Numbered from the stretch's first letter, positions 17,051 to 26,527 are shown. The stretch is DNA of 64,000 bases from Rubrivivax sp. (GCA_016707445.1 JADJHR010000001.1:248001-312000), one strand, 5' to 3'. The notes: a model not told the origin generated them from the sequence alone. A program made the numbers and translations.

Positions 17051-17070
17051 ACAGCCACTGCAGTGGCTGT
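17051..17070. promoter_or_regulatory. Perfect 20-bp palindrome upstream of the kinase/regulator operon
   Basis: ACAGCCACTG followed immediately by its exact reverse complement. It lies in the 196-nt space between the 3' end of the GGDEF-EAL gene and the kinase start, about 130 nt ahead of the kinase ATG. No T-tract and no loop, so an operator for a dimeric regulator is likelier than a terminator (inference). Confidence 0.5.
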
Positions 17071-17089
17071 TCGAAGCCGCCCGCTTTCG

Positions 17090-17116
17090 CGCTTTACGCG
17101 TTGTACGCGCTGTACG
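17090..17116. repeat. Three imperfect 9-bp tandem repeats
   Basis: Copies read CGCTTTACG, CGTTGTACG, CGCTGTACG, preceded by a partial CGCTTTCG. They directly abut the stop codon (17118-17120) of the GGDEF-EAL gene and lie 20 nt from the 20-bp palindrome. Small slippage-type repeat; role unknown. Confidence 0.55.
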
Positions 17117-17117
17117 C

Positions 17118-19970
17118 TCAGTGCGGTACCGGGGCTGTGGCGGTTGCCGAGGGCCGGCCGAACGCCGCCGTCGGCGTGGCCACCCGACACCTGCTGGCTG
17201 CTGATTCGCGCAGGAAGGCTTCGGCCGCGTCGGCCTTGACAGCCGGACTGAACAGGAAACCCTGGATCGAGTCGCAACCCTTTCGGCGCAGGAAATCCAG
17301 TTGTCCGGTCGTCTCCACGCCTTCGGCGAGGACGCTCAGCTTGAGGCTGTGCGACATGGCGATGATGGCGGCGCTGATCTCGGCGTCGCGCGGATCGGAT
17401 TCCAGGTCCTTGATGAAGCAGCGGTCGATCTTGACGCCATCGAGCGGAAAGTTCTTCAGGTAGAACAGCGACGAATAACCGGTGCCGAAGTCGTCGATCG
17501 AGAGCTTCACACCGACCTGCTTCAGTTCGGTCAATCGACGTGCGGCATCGACCGCGTTGTCGGCCAGGATGCCTTCGGTCAACTCGAGTTCGAGGAACCG
17601 GGCCTCGAGGCCCGTTTTCTCGAGCACGCGCCTGACGTCGTTGACCAAGGCCGGCCGCATGAACTGCTTGTGCGCGATGTTCACCGCCATGGTGACCTTC
17701 GGCAGGCCGGCCTGCTGCCAGGCCCGGTTCTGGCGGCAGGCCTCAGCCATGACCCAGTCGCCGATGTCGACGATGAACCCGGTCTCTTCAGCCAGCGGCA
17801 GAAAGTCGTTCGGCGCCAGCAGGCCCCGGACGGGATGCAACCACCGCACCAGGGCCTCGAACCCGGTGATCGCCCCGTCGGCGGCGCTGAACTGCGGCTG
17901 GTAGTGCACGACCATCTCCCCCCGATCCAGGGCGTGCCGCATTTCGGTCTCCAGGCTCAGGCGCTCGCCCGCGCGATGGTCCGTGCGCTCGTCGTAGAAG
18001 CCGTAGTTGTTCTTGCCCTGCGCCTTGACCCGGTACATGGTGGCATCGGCGTTCTTCAACAGCATTTCAGAGGTTGTGCCGTTCTCCGGGAACAGGGCGA
18101 TGCCGATGCTGGCGCTGGTGAAGAATTCCGAGGCATCGACGCAGAACGGATCGTGAAATGCCTGCAACAGTCTGGCGGCCATCTGCTGCACGGCCGCACG
18201 CTGGCCGACCGAGCGCATCACGATGACGAACTCGTCGCCACCCAGACGGCTCACGATGTCGCCTTCGCGGACGCAGGCCTTCAATCGACGGGCCACCTCG
18301 CGCAGCAACTGGTCGCCGGCATCATGGCCGAGCGTGTCGTTGACGATCTTGAATCGATCGAGATCGAGAAACATCACGGCGAGCGAACGGCCGCCGTCCC
18401 CGGCGGCCTCCAGCGAGGCCTGCAGGTGCTCGGTCAGGCGGACCCGGTTGGGCAGGTGGGTCAACGCGTCGTGGGTTGCCTGGAACGACATCTGCTGGCT
18501 GAGCAGCCGGGCCTTGCTGACATCGTGCCGCACGAGGACGAGTCCCGTGGTCCGGCCTGACGCGTCGCGGATCGGTGCCGCCGATTCGTTGATGGCGACG
18601 GTGTCGCCGCGCCGGTCCATGAACAGCGACTTCTCGTGGTGCAGTACGGGGATCCCGCTGCGCAGACAGCCGAGCGCCGGGTTCTCGACCTCCTGTCCCG
18701 AGGTTTCGTCGAGCACCTTGAACAGATCCGCGATCGACCGACCGACCAGATCCTTCTCCGACCACCCGCTCAGCCGTTCGGCAACCGGGTTCAGGTAGTC
18801 GATGGTGCCGTTTGCGTCCGAGGTCACGACCCCGTCGGCGATCGATTCAAGCGTCACCAGCGCGCGCTCCTTCGAGGCTGCCAGCTCGTGCGTCCTTTCT
18901 TCGACGACCTGCTGGATGTCGGCGTTGCGGCGCTGCAGATCCTCGGCCCGCGCCCTGATCGAACGCGCCAGGGACACCAGCATCGTGGTGAAGACGCCAC
19001 CCGCCAGCAGTGCGAAGAGCAGGGACCGGAAATTCAGATCCTGCCAGTGAATGTCCTGCTGGAAGCGGACCAGGAAGTGCTGGTTGCCGACCACCACGTC
19101 GCGATCGCGCATCAGCGTGCTGAACATCCAGCGCCCGGCCGAAGGGGCTTCGGCAGACACCTGCCGCGCCAGGGCGACGCAACGGCCGGGGTCGAGCGCC
19201 GGGCGAGCGCAGACCGCCACCGACATGTTCGGGTTGAGCGGCCGCGACATTGCGAGAAGTCGGCGCGCGTCCACCTTGACGGCGACGAGGCCGCTCACGA
19301 GTTGTCGCCGCTCGGTGACGGCATCGGGGCCCGGCTTGGGCTTGTCCGCATAGACCGCCTGGAAGACCAGGTACTCGTCGGCGGCGGCCGTCCGGGCGTC
19401 GATGGACGCCGTTGCGACGCCGGTGTCGATCGCCTGTTGCACGAAGGTTCGGGTGTCGGCCTCGCTGAGCAGGTCGAGGCCGAGCCGCTTGGACGTCAGC
19501 GGAGTGAAGGGCTCGAAGAAGACGATCGGAAAGTGCTGCTCATGGCGATCGGCCGGCACGTACTCGCCACCACGCTGGTTGTTGATGCGAAAGGACGGAT
19601 AACCTTCCGCATGCTTCGATCGCTCGAAGGCGTCGCGCTCGTCGCTGGCAATGCGCGGCAGGTACATCACCTCCTTGGCCAGCGCGTTCGTCGTCAGCGC
19701 GTCGTTGCCGACGATCTGGAAGGCGTCGGCATCCACCGACTTCGAGGCGTCGAACAGCAGCCGCATGCCGTGCAGCATCTCGTTCACCGACGTCAGGCGC
19801 TGCACCAGGTTGTCTTTGACGGCACCGACCCCGATGCCGAAGGACGCTTCCTCGTCCTGGATCAGCCCCTTGACGGCCAGACTCATCAGGCCGGCGGTGA
19901 TGGCCACGCCCAGAACCAGTGCCAGGCCGATCAGCGGCGGCGCCGGCAACCTGGCCAGCCAACGGCTCAT
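17118..19970 (-). CDS. CHASE-PAS-GGDEF-EAL cyclic-di-GMP signalling protein
   Basis: 950-residue membrane sensor. Order: membrane helix (about 9-30), periplasmic CHASE domain (about 70-260), second helix (about 305-325), coiled linker, PAS (about 370-500; SIADGVVTSDANGTIDYLN), GGDEF (about 510-670) and EAL (about 690-935). GGDEF is intact and has the REGD inhibitory site five residues before it. EAL has EALVRW and DDFGTGYSS. Both cyclase and phosphodiesterase residues are therefore present. The start ATG overlaps the stop of the upstream binding-protein gene, so an external ligand captured by that protein may be passed to the CHASE domain (inference). Confidence 0.93.
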   Translation of the reverse strand: MSRWLARLPAPPLIGLALVLGVAITAGLMSLAVKGLIQDEEASFGIGVGAVKDNLVQRLTSVNEMLHGMRLLFDASKSVDADAFQIVGNDALTTNALAKEVMYLPRIASDERDAFERSKHAEGYPSFRINNQRGGEYVPADRHEQHFPIVFFEPFTPLTSKRLGLDLLSEADTRTFVQQAIDTGVATASIDARTAAADEYLVFQAVYADKPKPGPDAVTERRQLVSGLVAVKVDARRLLAMSRPLNPNMSVAVCARPALDPGRCVALARQVSAEAPSAGRWMFSTLMRDRDVVVGNQHFLVRFQQDIHWQDLNFRSLLFALLAGGVFTTMLVSLARSIRARAEDLQRRNADIQQVVEERTHELAASKERALVTLESIADGVVTSDANGTIDYLNPVAERLSGWSEKDLVGRSIADLFKVLDETSGQEVENPALGCLRSGIPVLHHEKSLFMDRRGDTVAINESAAPIRDASGRTTGLVLVRHDVSKARLLSQQMSFQATHDALTHLPNRVRLTEHLQASLEAAGDGGRSLAVMFLDLDRFKIVNDTLGHDAGDQLLREVARRLKACVREGDIVSRLGGDEFVIVMRSVGQRAAVQQMAARLLQAFHDPFCVDASEFFTSASIGIALFPENGTTSEMLLKNADATMYRVKAQGKNNYGFYDERTDHRAGERLSLETEMRHALDRGEMVVHYQPQFSAADGAITGFEALVRWLHPVRGLLAPNDFLPLAEETGFIVDIGDWVMAEACRQNRAWQQAGLPKVTMAVNIAHKQFMRPALVNDVRRVLEKTGLEARFLELELTEGILADNAVDAARRLTELKQVGVKLSIDDFGTGYSSLFYLKNFPLDGVKIDRCFIKDLESDPRDAEISAAIIAMSHSLKLSVLAEGVETTGQLDFLRRKGCDSIQGFLFSPAVKADAAEAFLRESAASRCRVATPTAAFGRPSATATAPVPH

Positions 19971-20983
19971 GGGCGATCGGCCTTCAGGGCCTGGTGCACC
20001 AGCCTGGGAGGCAGTTCGATACCCGCCTGATGGGCCAGCGTTGGGTTGACGTAGGTCTGCCAGCGCCGATTGACCACGATCGGCAGGGTGCCCGGCCTGG
20101 CACCGCCAAGAATGGTGCGGGCGAGGTGCGCCGACCACTCGCCCTGCTCTTCGGCGACCTTGGTCATGGCAAGCACGGCCAAGGGCGCCATCCAGTCGTA
20201 GTTGGTGACGGTCAGCTTGCGCGTGCCGGCCAGAACGGCCCGGTGCGCACCAGCGCTGTCCCAGTCGGCGATGCCTGCGTTGGTCCCGAGGACAACGAAG
20301 TCAGCGTTCTGCGCGGCCACGAACGCCGCGGTCCACTCGGCCATCGTCTTCACGAACGACGCGCTCAGCTTGATGCCACCCAGCGCGTAGGCTTCGCGGT
20401 TCTCCTCGAACTCCTTGCGCTGCGTGATCACGTCGGCGGCCAAATAGACCCCCGAGTTCAACTGTCGAACGAGGCTGCGCACCTCCTTCATGAGCGGCTT
20501 GATCGGCGCGATCTCGATCATTCCCGTCACGTTGGTGTACGGGTAGCCATAGGCACTGACCGAGCCATTCACGCCGCAGAAGATGATCGGCAGCGGCGCG
20601 TCCTTGTAGTACGGCTTGACCAGGTAGAGCGATGCCGCGTCGTCGCAGGCAATCACCACGTCGGGGCGTGTGCGGTTGATGAGGTCGCGCGCCTCCGCCG
20701 CCTTGCGCCGCGCGAACTCTGCATCGGTATGGCGATTGGTGTCCAGGTAGAACCGGGACAGCTCACAAGACCCCTTCAGGCCCGCCTCGATGCCCCTCTC
20801 GATACCGTCGTTCCATTCGTAGCCCTTGTGGTACGAGGAGACATAAAGGCAATTGGCAGCCTGGCAATCGGCGGAACAGAGCAGGGCGAGGACAGCGAGT
20901 GGCAGCAGCTTGCGGCCACGGCGCCATCCGGCGCTCAGCTGGCGCGCGCTTCGCGGCGCAATCGGTTCACGATCTTCATTCAT
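19967..20983 (-). CDS. Periplasmic ABC-type substrate-binding protein, probable sensor component
   Basis: 338 residues with an Arg-rich N-terminus, a hydrophobic signal segment (LLPLAVLALLCSADCQA) and a two-lobe periplasmic binding fold of the ABC_sub_bind type (CLYVSSYHKGYEWNDGIERGI; PDVVIACDDAASLYLVKP; PIIFCGVNG). No permease or ATPase gene is nearby. Its stop overlaps the start of the CHASE-GGDEF-EAL gene (ATGA), so it more likely serves signalling than transport. Ligand unknown. Confidence 0.82.
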   Translation of the reverse strand: MNEDREPIAPRSARQLSAGWRRGRKLLPLAVLALLCSADCQAANCLYVSSYHKGYEWNDGIERGIEAGLKGSCELSRFYLDTNRHTDAEFARRKAAEARDLINRTRPDVVIACDDAASLYLVKPYYKDAPLPIIFCGVNGSVSAYGYPYTNVTGMIEIAPIKPLMKEVRSLVRQLNSGVYLAADVITQRKEFEENREAYALGGIKLSASFVKTMAEWTAAFVAAQNADFVVLGTNAGIADWDSAGAHRAVLAGTRKLTVTNYDWMAPLAVLAMTKVAEEQGEWSAHLARTILGGARPGTLPIVVNRRWQTYVNPTLAHQAGIELPPRLVHQALKADRP

Positions 20984-21200
20984 CCGGAGGCCTCGGTGGC
21001 GGTTGCCGGCAACGGGTCGTCGGTGGCGGCTGGGACGAACCCTGAGTCATTTTCGGCCGGGCAGCACCCTGCTTGACCGCGGCGCCGCGCCTGCTCGCGC
21101 AAAAGTGCCGGCAGTTCCACATGCGCCGAATCCGCCCGCGAGCGCCGAGATGTGGCGCACGGCCGCTGCCGGCAGCGCCCGCGCGGCGGGAAGGGTCAGT

Positions 21201-22388
21201 TCAGCCTGTCGTCGGCAGCTGGGCGAGCAACTGCTGGACCGCAAGCTCTGCCGCTTCCAGCGCCCCTTCGAGATAGCCACCGTGCTCGCAGGCCGACTCC
21301 GTACCCGCCAACCACAGCCGGCGCTGCCAGCACCCGGGCATGGCCGCGTGGGCGCCGTAGGCGGGGTGGGACGGCGGCGCCGTCTCGTCGTCGCTGGTGG
21401 CGATGAACGGGTCGTCCGCCCAGTCCTTGTAGAAGGTGCACAGCGGCGCCGCCGCGTCGGGTCCGAACAGTCGCTGCAGTTGTGCGAGCGCGGCCTGATG
21501 GAGTTGGGCGCCGGCCTTTCGGCGCACATCAGCGGGCACGCCGACGAATCCGAACAGCGCGGGCTGGCCGCCCGGTTCGGTCGCGTCGTGAATCTCCACC
21601 AGCGGCCCGACGCGGCTTTGCGCCTGGCCCGACAGGCCGGCATCGCGCCAGAACGCACGCTCGAAGACCGCCACGAATTTGGCCTGTGCGGCCATCCACG
21701 TCGGGACTGCCAACCAGCCGTCGATGACGGCATCCGGCAGCGGTGGATCGAAGGACACCCGCCACGCCAGCAGACGCGGCGGCAGCGTGCAGATGACCGC
21801 CGTCGCACGCAGGCGCCTGCCCGGGCCCCCGTCGCCCGCGGCGATGTCCAGCTCAAGGGCGCCATCGACCCGATGCAGGCCGACCACGCGATGGCCAAGC
21901 CGGACGCGGCCGGGGTCGATGTGCGATGCCAGCGCGGTGATGAGGCTCGCCATGCCGCCGCGCAGGCGCATCGATCCGGCCATCGCGGGGCTGTAGGCCA
22001 TCCGCTGGCGATGGCCGAGCGAGGGCTCGAACAGCGCAGCGCCGTCGGCAGGCTGCTCGAACGCATGAAGACCCAGCTGCCGAATCAGCTGCGGCAGTCG
22101 GGTCTGCATCGCGGGCCAGTACCAGGTGGGCCCGAGGTCACAGGTGGCGCCGGCAGCGTGAGTCAGCCCCGGCAGCGGCTCTGACAGGATCCGGCCGCCG
22201 AGCCGCTGCTGGGCTTCGAACAGCACAACCTTGGCGCCGCCCTGTGTCAGCCGCCAGGCGGCATACAGCCCGGCAAGCCCGCCGCCCATCACGACCACCG
22301 GGTCGCGATCCGTGTCAAGCAACATGGGCGTTGGCATCGGGCTGGCTGCGCAGGCGGGCCGCCGGATGGTCGGTGCTTGCAGGTTCAT
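21201..22388 (-). CDS. FAD-dependent amine oxidase
   Basis: 395-residue flavoprotein of the monoamine oxidase family. The dinucleotide-binding motif VVMGGGLAGLYAAWRL lies near residue 33, followed by the MAO signature EAQQRLGGRI; the FAD-contacting C-terminal motif is CEHGGYLEGALEAAE. It oxidises an amine or related C-N/C-C bond with O2 as acceptor in characterised relatives; the substrate here is unknown. The start is uncertain: no ribosome site precedes 22388, and an ATG at MLLDTD (residue 22) would still retain the whole fold. It lies alone between the signalling block and a DUF937 gene. Confidence 0.87.
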   Translation of the reverse strand: MNLQAPTIRRPACAASPMPTPMLLDTDRDPVVVMGGGLAGLYAAWRLTQGGAKVVLFEAQQRLGGRILSEPLPGLTHAAGATCDLGPTWYWPAMQTRLPQLIRQLGLHAFEQPADGAALFEPSLGHRQRMAYSPAMAGSMRLRGGMASLITALASHIDPGRVRLGHRVVGLHRVDGALELDIAAGDGGPGRRLRATAVICTLPPRLLAWRVSFDPPLPDAVIDGWLAVPTWMAAQAKFVAVFERAFWRDAGLSGQAQSRVGPLVEIHDATEPGGQPALFGFVGVPADVRRKAGAQLHQAALAQLQRLFGPDAAAPLCTFYKDWADDPFIATSDDETAPPSHPAYGAHAAMPGCWQRRLWLAGTESACEHGGYLEGALEAAELAVQQLLAQLPTTG

Positions 22389-22594
22389 GGTGAATTCGTC
22401 GGCTGCCAGGCGGCGAGGCTGGCATCACGCGTTGGACACGCTGCCGCCAGAACCCAGCGATGCAGATGCATGCTGACTTCGATCGATGCCTGCTGTTGCA
22501 TGGCACCGCCATGCCATGAAATGATTCGCCGGTGCCGGGCGCGCAGCGCCGGATGCTGGATCGCATCGGCGGCGAGCTTGCGCGCGAGACGCGG

Positions 22595-23194
22595 TCAGCG
22601 CACGCCCTTGCCGATCATCTTCAGGATGTCGTCCAGCGGATTGCCGTCGCGGTTCAGGTCGAGCATGGAGGCGAGTCCTCCCAGGCCACCGCCCGCGCTC
22701 GCGCTGCCGCCAGCCTGGCCGCCGCCGAGCAGGCTGCCGAGCAGATCGCCCAGCCCCCCACCGCCCTGCGATGGCTGCTCTGCGGCACCACCTTGCTGCT
22801 TCGCCATCATGCCGGCGACCACCATCGCCAGCATCGGCAGCATCTTCTTCAGCAGTGTTGTGTCCAGCCCGGTGCGCACTGACGCGTTCTGCGCTACCGC
22901 GCGGCTCACATCCCGGGAACCGAAGATCTGCCCGAGCACCTCGTTGCCTGGGTTCAGGTCGGTCGGCTGGGGGGCCAGTACCTGGTCGAGCAGGCCGCCG
23001 CCGCCGAGTTGCCCGAGCAGACCGCCGAGCCCGTCCAGGCCGCTGGGTTGCGACTGCGTCTGCTTCTTGAAGCCGCCCAGGATGGCCGGCAGCAGCGCCT
23101 CGGCACCGCTCGCGGCTTGTGATTCGCTGACGCCCAGTTCGCGCGCGATCGCCTGCAGGCCGCCCATCTGGGAGAGGATGTCGGTGAGTTGCAT
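22595..23194 (-). CDS. DUF937 (YidB-like) protein
   Basis: 199 residues. The N-terminal part (LTDILSQMGGLQAIARELGVSE) is the DUF937 helical repeat, followed by ALLPAILGGFKK, Gly/Leu-rich low-complexity stretches and a middle segment EVLGQIFGSRDVSRAVAQ. The C-terminal LASMLDLNRDGNPLDDI resembles an EF-hand-like loop (DxNxDG). No signal peptide. Function of the family is not established. A ribosome-site-like GGAG lies about 8 nt ahead of the ATG. The Gly-rich tracts may aggregate or drive assembly (inference). Confidence 0.85.
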   Translation of the reverse strand: MQLTDILSQMGGLQAIARELGVSESQAASGAEALLPAILGGFKKQTQSQPSGLDGLGGLLGQLGGGGLLDQVLAPQPTDLNPGNEVLGQIFGSRDVSRAVAQNASVRTGLDTTLLKKMLPMLAMVVAGMMAKQQGGAAEQPSQGGGGLGDLLGSLLGGGQAGGSASAGGGLGGLASMLDLNRDGNPLDDILKMIGKGVR

Positions 23195-23270
23195 GCGGGT
23201 GTCTCCAGGAAGGGGTGATGACGGCCGGCGACGCCGGGCACTGCCCGAGTGTGCGATAAGCCGGACCGGA

Positions 23271-23582
23271 TCAGCCGAGCTTGCCCAGCGTGCCGGTCGC
23301 TTCGGCGAGCAGGTAGTAGAACGTGACTCTACCCTTGCGCGGCTCGGCCTTCATCTTCTCGGTCACCACCTTGATCGCCACATCGGCGGCAGCGGGCTCG
23401 AGCCCGAGCTTCTTCGCCGCAAAGCCGTCGCGGATCGTCGCCAGTTCCTTGGGATCCGTGGCCGCCACCAGCGAGGAATCGACATTTCGAAGTGCGATGC
23501 CGCAGTACGTCACGATCGCCTTGACCGCGGCTTCATTGACCGCGGATGTGTACTTGCTGATGTCGGCTGCGTAGTCGCTCAT
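23271..23582 (-). CDS. DUF2853 family small protein
   Basis: 103-residue all-helical protein (SDYAADISKYTSAVNEAAV start, then KKLGL and a Lys-rich stretch, ending AEATGTLGKLG), matching in length and pattern the DUF2853 family of small bacterial proteins with no assigned function. AAGGAGCTT precedes the ATG at a good ribosome-site distance. It sits 76 nt upstream of the DUF937 gene on the same strand and may be co-transcribed with it. Confidence 0.78.
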   Translation of the reverse strand: MSDYAADISKYTSAVNEAAVKAIVTYCGIALRNVDSSLVAATDPKELATIRDGFAAKKLGLEPAAADVAIKVVTEKMKAEPRKGRVTFYYLLAEATGTLGKLG

Positions 23583-23792
23583 TCGAAGCTCCTTGAGTGG
23601 GTCCGGGAAGTATCAGTGCAAAGCGACATCGGCAAGCTTGCCGCTGCGCCTGACGCGGTTCATCGTAGTTGTCGGTCCCCTATGCGATTTGATCTCAGTC
23701 AGTGCTCACGTTGACCACGACGCAGTCCGGTCTGATGGAGCAGGAAGTGCGTGATGGCTCGATGCAAGGCCCACTGCCTGTGCGGGGCCTCG

Positions 23793-23808
23793 ACCCTTGA
23801 TCAAGGGT
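23793..23808. repeat. 16-bp perfect palindrome at the 3' end of the Sel1-repeat gene
   Basis: ACCCTTGA followed by its reverse complement, overlapping the stop codon at 23801-23803. Loopless and without a T-tract, so termination is only one possibility. Confidence 0.35.
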
Positions 23809-24649
23809 TGTACGGTCGCAGACCAGGAACCATGGGTGAGCACGAACCACTGGCGTAGTCGTAGCTGTAGCTGCCACCGCAGCGCGACGCACTGCCTCCA
23901 CCCGAGTGGGTGTTTGCGGGCCGGTCGTAGTCGGGTGAACGCAGATTGGCCGCTGCACGCCTGGCCAAGGTACTGCCGCGCGCCGCTGCCCGGTCGTAGT
24001 AAAGCAAAGCCATGGCCCGGTCTGCCTTGACGCCCAGCCCGAACTCATACATGTAGGCCAGCGCGCGCGCGCCGTCGGCCAGTTTTCCGGCTTCAGACTT
24101 CCGGTACAACGCCACCGCAGCCTGCAGATCCTTTGGTGTGCCCAGAGCAAAGTGATAGGCCCGGCCCAGCAGCAGCTGACCATTGGCGCTGCCGGCCTGC
24201 GCGGCACGCCTGGCATAGGGAATTGCCGCTTCGTACATCTTCAGATCGGTCAGCGCCAGCGCCCTGCGAAAGTCCCGCTGCCCCGGCATCGTCTGGTCGC
24301 TCTCGATTTGCCCACGCGCCGTCTCGTTTCCCAGGCGCGCAGCCTGTTGGCGCAGGCTCTGGGCACGATCGGGATCGAGTGCAACGCCCTGCCCGATGTC
24401 ATGCAGCGCGGCCAAGGCCACCATCGCCTGCGGCAATCCGCCCTTGCTGCTGGCCTCCAACCACCTGGCCGCTGCGGGCAGATTTTGCTTCGTCTCGTGG
24501 CCGAACATCAGCATCATGCCGGCGATGTATTGAGATCTCGCGTCACCCCGTTCCGCTGCGCGCAAGGCGTCCGAAAACCTCGGATTCGCTGCGTGGCTGG
24601 ACACGAAAGGCAGCAAGGCGATCAACAACACCCACAGCAGCCGATTCAT
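23801..24649 (-). CDS. Sel1/TPR-repeat periplasmic protein
   Basis: 282 residues from the ATG at 24649. The signal peptide (MNRLLWVLLIALLPFVSSHA) decides this start; the frame is open 23 codons upstream without a conserved sequence. Several Sel1-like repeats follow (A-x-G-x-x-x-A-x-x-x-L-A-x-L-x-x-x-G-x-G pattern), for example AMVALAALHDIGQGV and GARALAYMYEFGLGVKADR. The C-terminus is a Ser/Gly/Cys-rich tail with two Cys. Sel1 proteins scaffold protein contacts; no partner is evident. Confidence 0.8.
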   Translation of the reverse strand: MNRLLWVLLIALLPFVSSHAANPRFSDALRAAERGDARSQYIAGMMLMFGHETKQNLPAAARWLEASSKGGLPQAMVALAALHDIGQGVALDPDRAQSLRQQAARLGNETARGQIESDQTMPGQRDFRRALALTDLKMYEAAIPYARRAAQAGSANGQLLLGRAYHFALGTPKDLQAAVALYRKSEAGKLADGARALAYMYEFGLGVKADRAMALLYYDRAAARGSTLARRAAANLRSPDYDRPANTHSGGGSASRCGGSYSYDYASGSCSPMVPGLRPYNP

Positions 24650-24730
24650 GTCGCAGACCTTTGCGGTGTGATGGATCCTGAACTCCGATTCTCGTCCGCC
24701 CCGCGGTATCCCGCTCATCCATCGGTGCGT

Positions 24731-25648
24731 TCAGCCGAGCGCAGTATCGAGCAGCATCATGACGATGAAGCCGCCGATCAGGCCCAGCGTGGCGGCTTGC
24801 TCGTGGCCCTTGCGGTGGGTCTCGGGGATGATCTCGTGCGAGACGACCCAGATCATGGCGCCGGCGGCGAACCCCAGCCCGAGTGGATAGAGCGGCGCGA
24901 AGCCCGAGGTGAGGGCGACGCCGACCACGGCGCCTAGCGGCTCGGCCAGCCCGGTGAGGGCACCGGCGGCTGCGGCCTTCCAGGGCGAGTAGGCCACCGT
25001 GCGCAGCGCGACCGCTACCACCAGCCCTTCTGGCACGTCCTGGATGGCGATGGCGGCGGCCAGCGGGATGCCCACCGAAACATCGCCGCCGGCGAAGCCG
25101 ACACCGATCGCCATGCCTTCGGGGAAGTTGTGCAGGGCGATGGCGAACACCATCAGCCAGACCCGGCGCAGTTGCATCCAGTCGGGCCCATGGCGTCGGG
25201 CGGCGGCATGCTCGTGGGGCACCACCTTGTCGGCGAGCAGCAGGAACAGGGCGCCCAGCAGCAAGCCCGCGGCCACCGTCAGCACGCCGGCCAGCTTGCC
25301 GCCCAGGATGCCGGCACCGGCAGCGATGCCCGGCAGGATCAGTGAAAAGCAGGCGGCGGCCACCATCACACCGGCGCCGAAACCGAGCAGGATCGCCTCC
25401 CAGCGTGCCGAGATGTGACGCAGGAACAGGGCAGGCAGCGCCCCCAGGGCAGTGGCCAGCGCCGCTACCGCCGAGCCGGCCAGTGCCTGGCCCATCGGTG
25501 TGTCGAGTCGTGTGCCTCCCAGCGCCCAGGCGACCCAGGCCAGCCCGGCCAGCAGCGCGATGGACAAGGCGCCGCCCCCCACCCGCAGTGCGCGCGCGGC
25601 GCGCGGGTCACTGAAGACATCCTGCAGGCTGCGCGCGGCCGTGTTCAT
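24731..25648 (-). CDS. ZIP-family divalent metal transporter
   Basis: 305 residues with about eight membrane helices. The metal-site motif HNFPEG is in the fourth or fifth helix, QDVPEG in the next, and a cytoplasmic His-containing loop (EHAAARRHG) between helices is usual for ZIP proteins. It imports Zn2+ or Fe2+/Mn2+ along the gradient. It is divergent from the SDR gene, sharing a 111-nt control region. No Zur box was evident by eye. Confidence 0.88.
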   Translation of the reverse strand: MNTAARSLQDVFSDPRAARALRVGGGALSIALLAGLAWVAWALGGTRLDTPMGQALAGSAVAALATALGALPALFLRHISARWEAILLGFGAGVMVAAACFSLILPGIAAGAGILGGKLAGVLTVAAGLLLGALFLLLADKVVPHEHAAARRHGPDWMQLRRVWLMVFAIALHNFPEGMAIGVGFAGGDVSVGIPLAAAIAIQDVPEGLVVAVALRTVAYSPWKAAAAGALTGLAEPLGAVVGVALTSGFAPLYPLGLGFAAGAMIWVVSHEIIPETHRKGHEQAATLGLIGGFIVMMLLDTALG

Positions 25649-25759
25649 GCCTTCACCTTATCCGAAGTCGCAGCGGCGTTGCGCGGGCTCAACGGAAGTG
25701 GCCGATCGAGCGGCACAGTGACCGCTTCATTCAACACCAGCATGTCCACAGGAATCGAG

Positions 25760-26527
25760 ATGTCCAGACTTCAAGACAAGGTTGCTTTGATCACCGGCGG
25801 GGCCAATGGCCTTGGCGCAGCGATTGCCCAGCGCATGTGCGAAGAAGGCTGCGCGGTGCTGATCACCGATCGCGACGACCAAGGCCGAGAGCTGGCCGAG
25901 AAGCTCGCTGCCGCGGGCCACAAGGCGGCGTTTCGTGCCTGCGACGTGACCAGTGAAGCGCAGGTGAAGGCCGCTGTGCAATCGGCCGTCGACCAGTTCG
26001 GCCGGCTCGACGTGCTGGTCAACAACGCCGGCATCGAAGGCGTCAACAAGCCGACCGACCAGCTCGAGCTGGCCGAGTGGGAGGCGGTGATGGCCGTCAA
26101 CACGACGGGGGTCTTCCTGTGCACCAAACATGCCATCGCACCGATGCGCAAGGCCGGCGGTGGTTCGATCGTCAACATCTCGTCGATCTACGGCATCGTC
26201 GGCGGCGCCGACATTCCGGCGTACCACGCGTCGAAGGGCGCGGTGCGCACGATGTCGAAGAACGATGCGCTGACCTTCGCGCCCGACAAGATCCGCGTCA
26301 ATTCGGTTCATCCGGGTTTCATCTTCACGGCGCTGGTCGACCGCTACGTCAAGCAAGCCGGCTGGCAACATGATCAGGCCAAGACCGCGTTGGACGCCCT
26401 GCATCCGCTGGGCGGCACCGGCCACCCGGACGACATCGCCTGGGGCGTGGTCTATCTGGCTTCGGACGAGGCGCGCTGGGTGACCGGAAGCGAACTGGTG
26501 ATCGACGGCGGCTACTTGGCGCGCTGA
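25760..26527 (+). CDS. Short-chain dehydrogenase/reductase
   Basis: 255-residue classical SDR. Cofactor site TGGANGLGAA, NNAG, catalytic Ser in NISSIYG and YHASK (Tyr and Lys) are all present; ITDRDD after the second strand suggests NAD rather than NADP. I start at ATG 25760 preceded by AGGAA; the frame upstream is antisense to the ZIP gene. Converges on atpG with a 35-nt gap holding a possible hairpin (GGCGCGC / GCGCGCC). Substrate unknown; relatives are often annotated as cyclohexanol or 3-hydroxyacyl-type dehydrogenases. Confidence 0.9.
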   Translation: MSRLQDKVALITGGANGLGAAIAQRMCEEGCAVLITDRDDQGRELAEKLAAAGHKAAFRACDVTSEAQVKAAVQSAVDQFGRLDVLVNNAGIEGVNKPTDQLELAEWEAVMAVNTTGVFLCTKHAIAPMRKAGGGSIVNISSIYGIVGGADIPAYHASKGAVRTMSKNDALTFAPDKIRVNSVHPGFIFTALVDRYVKQAGWQHDQAKTALDALHPLGGTGHPDDIAWGVVYLASDEARWVTGSELVIDGGYLAR

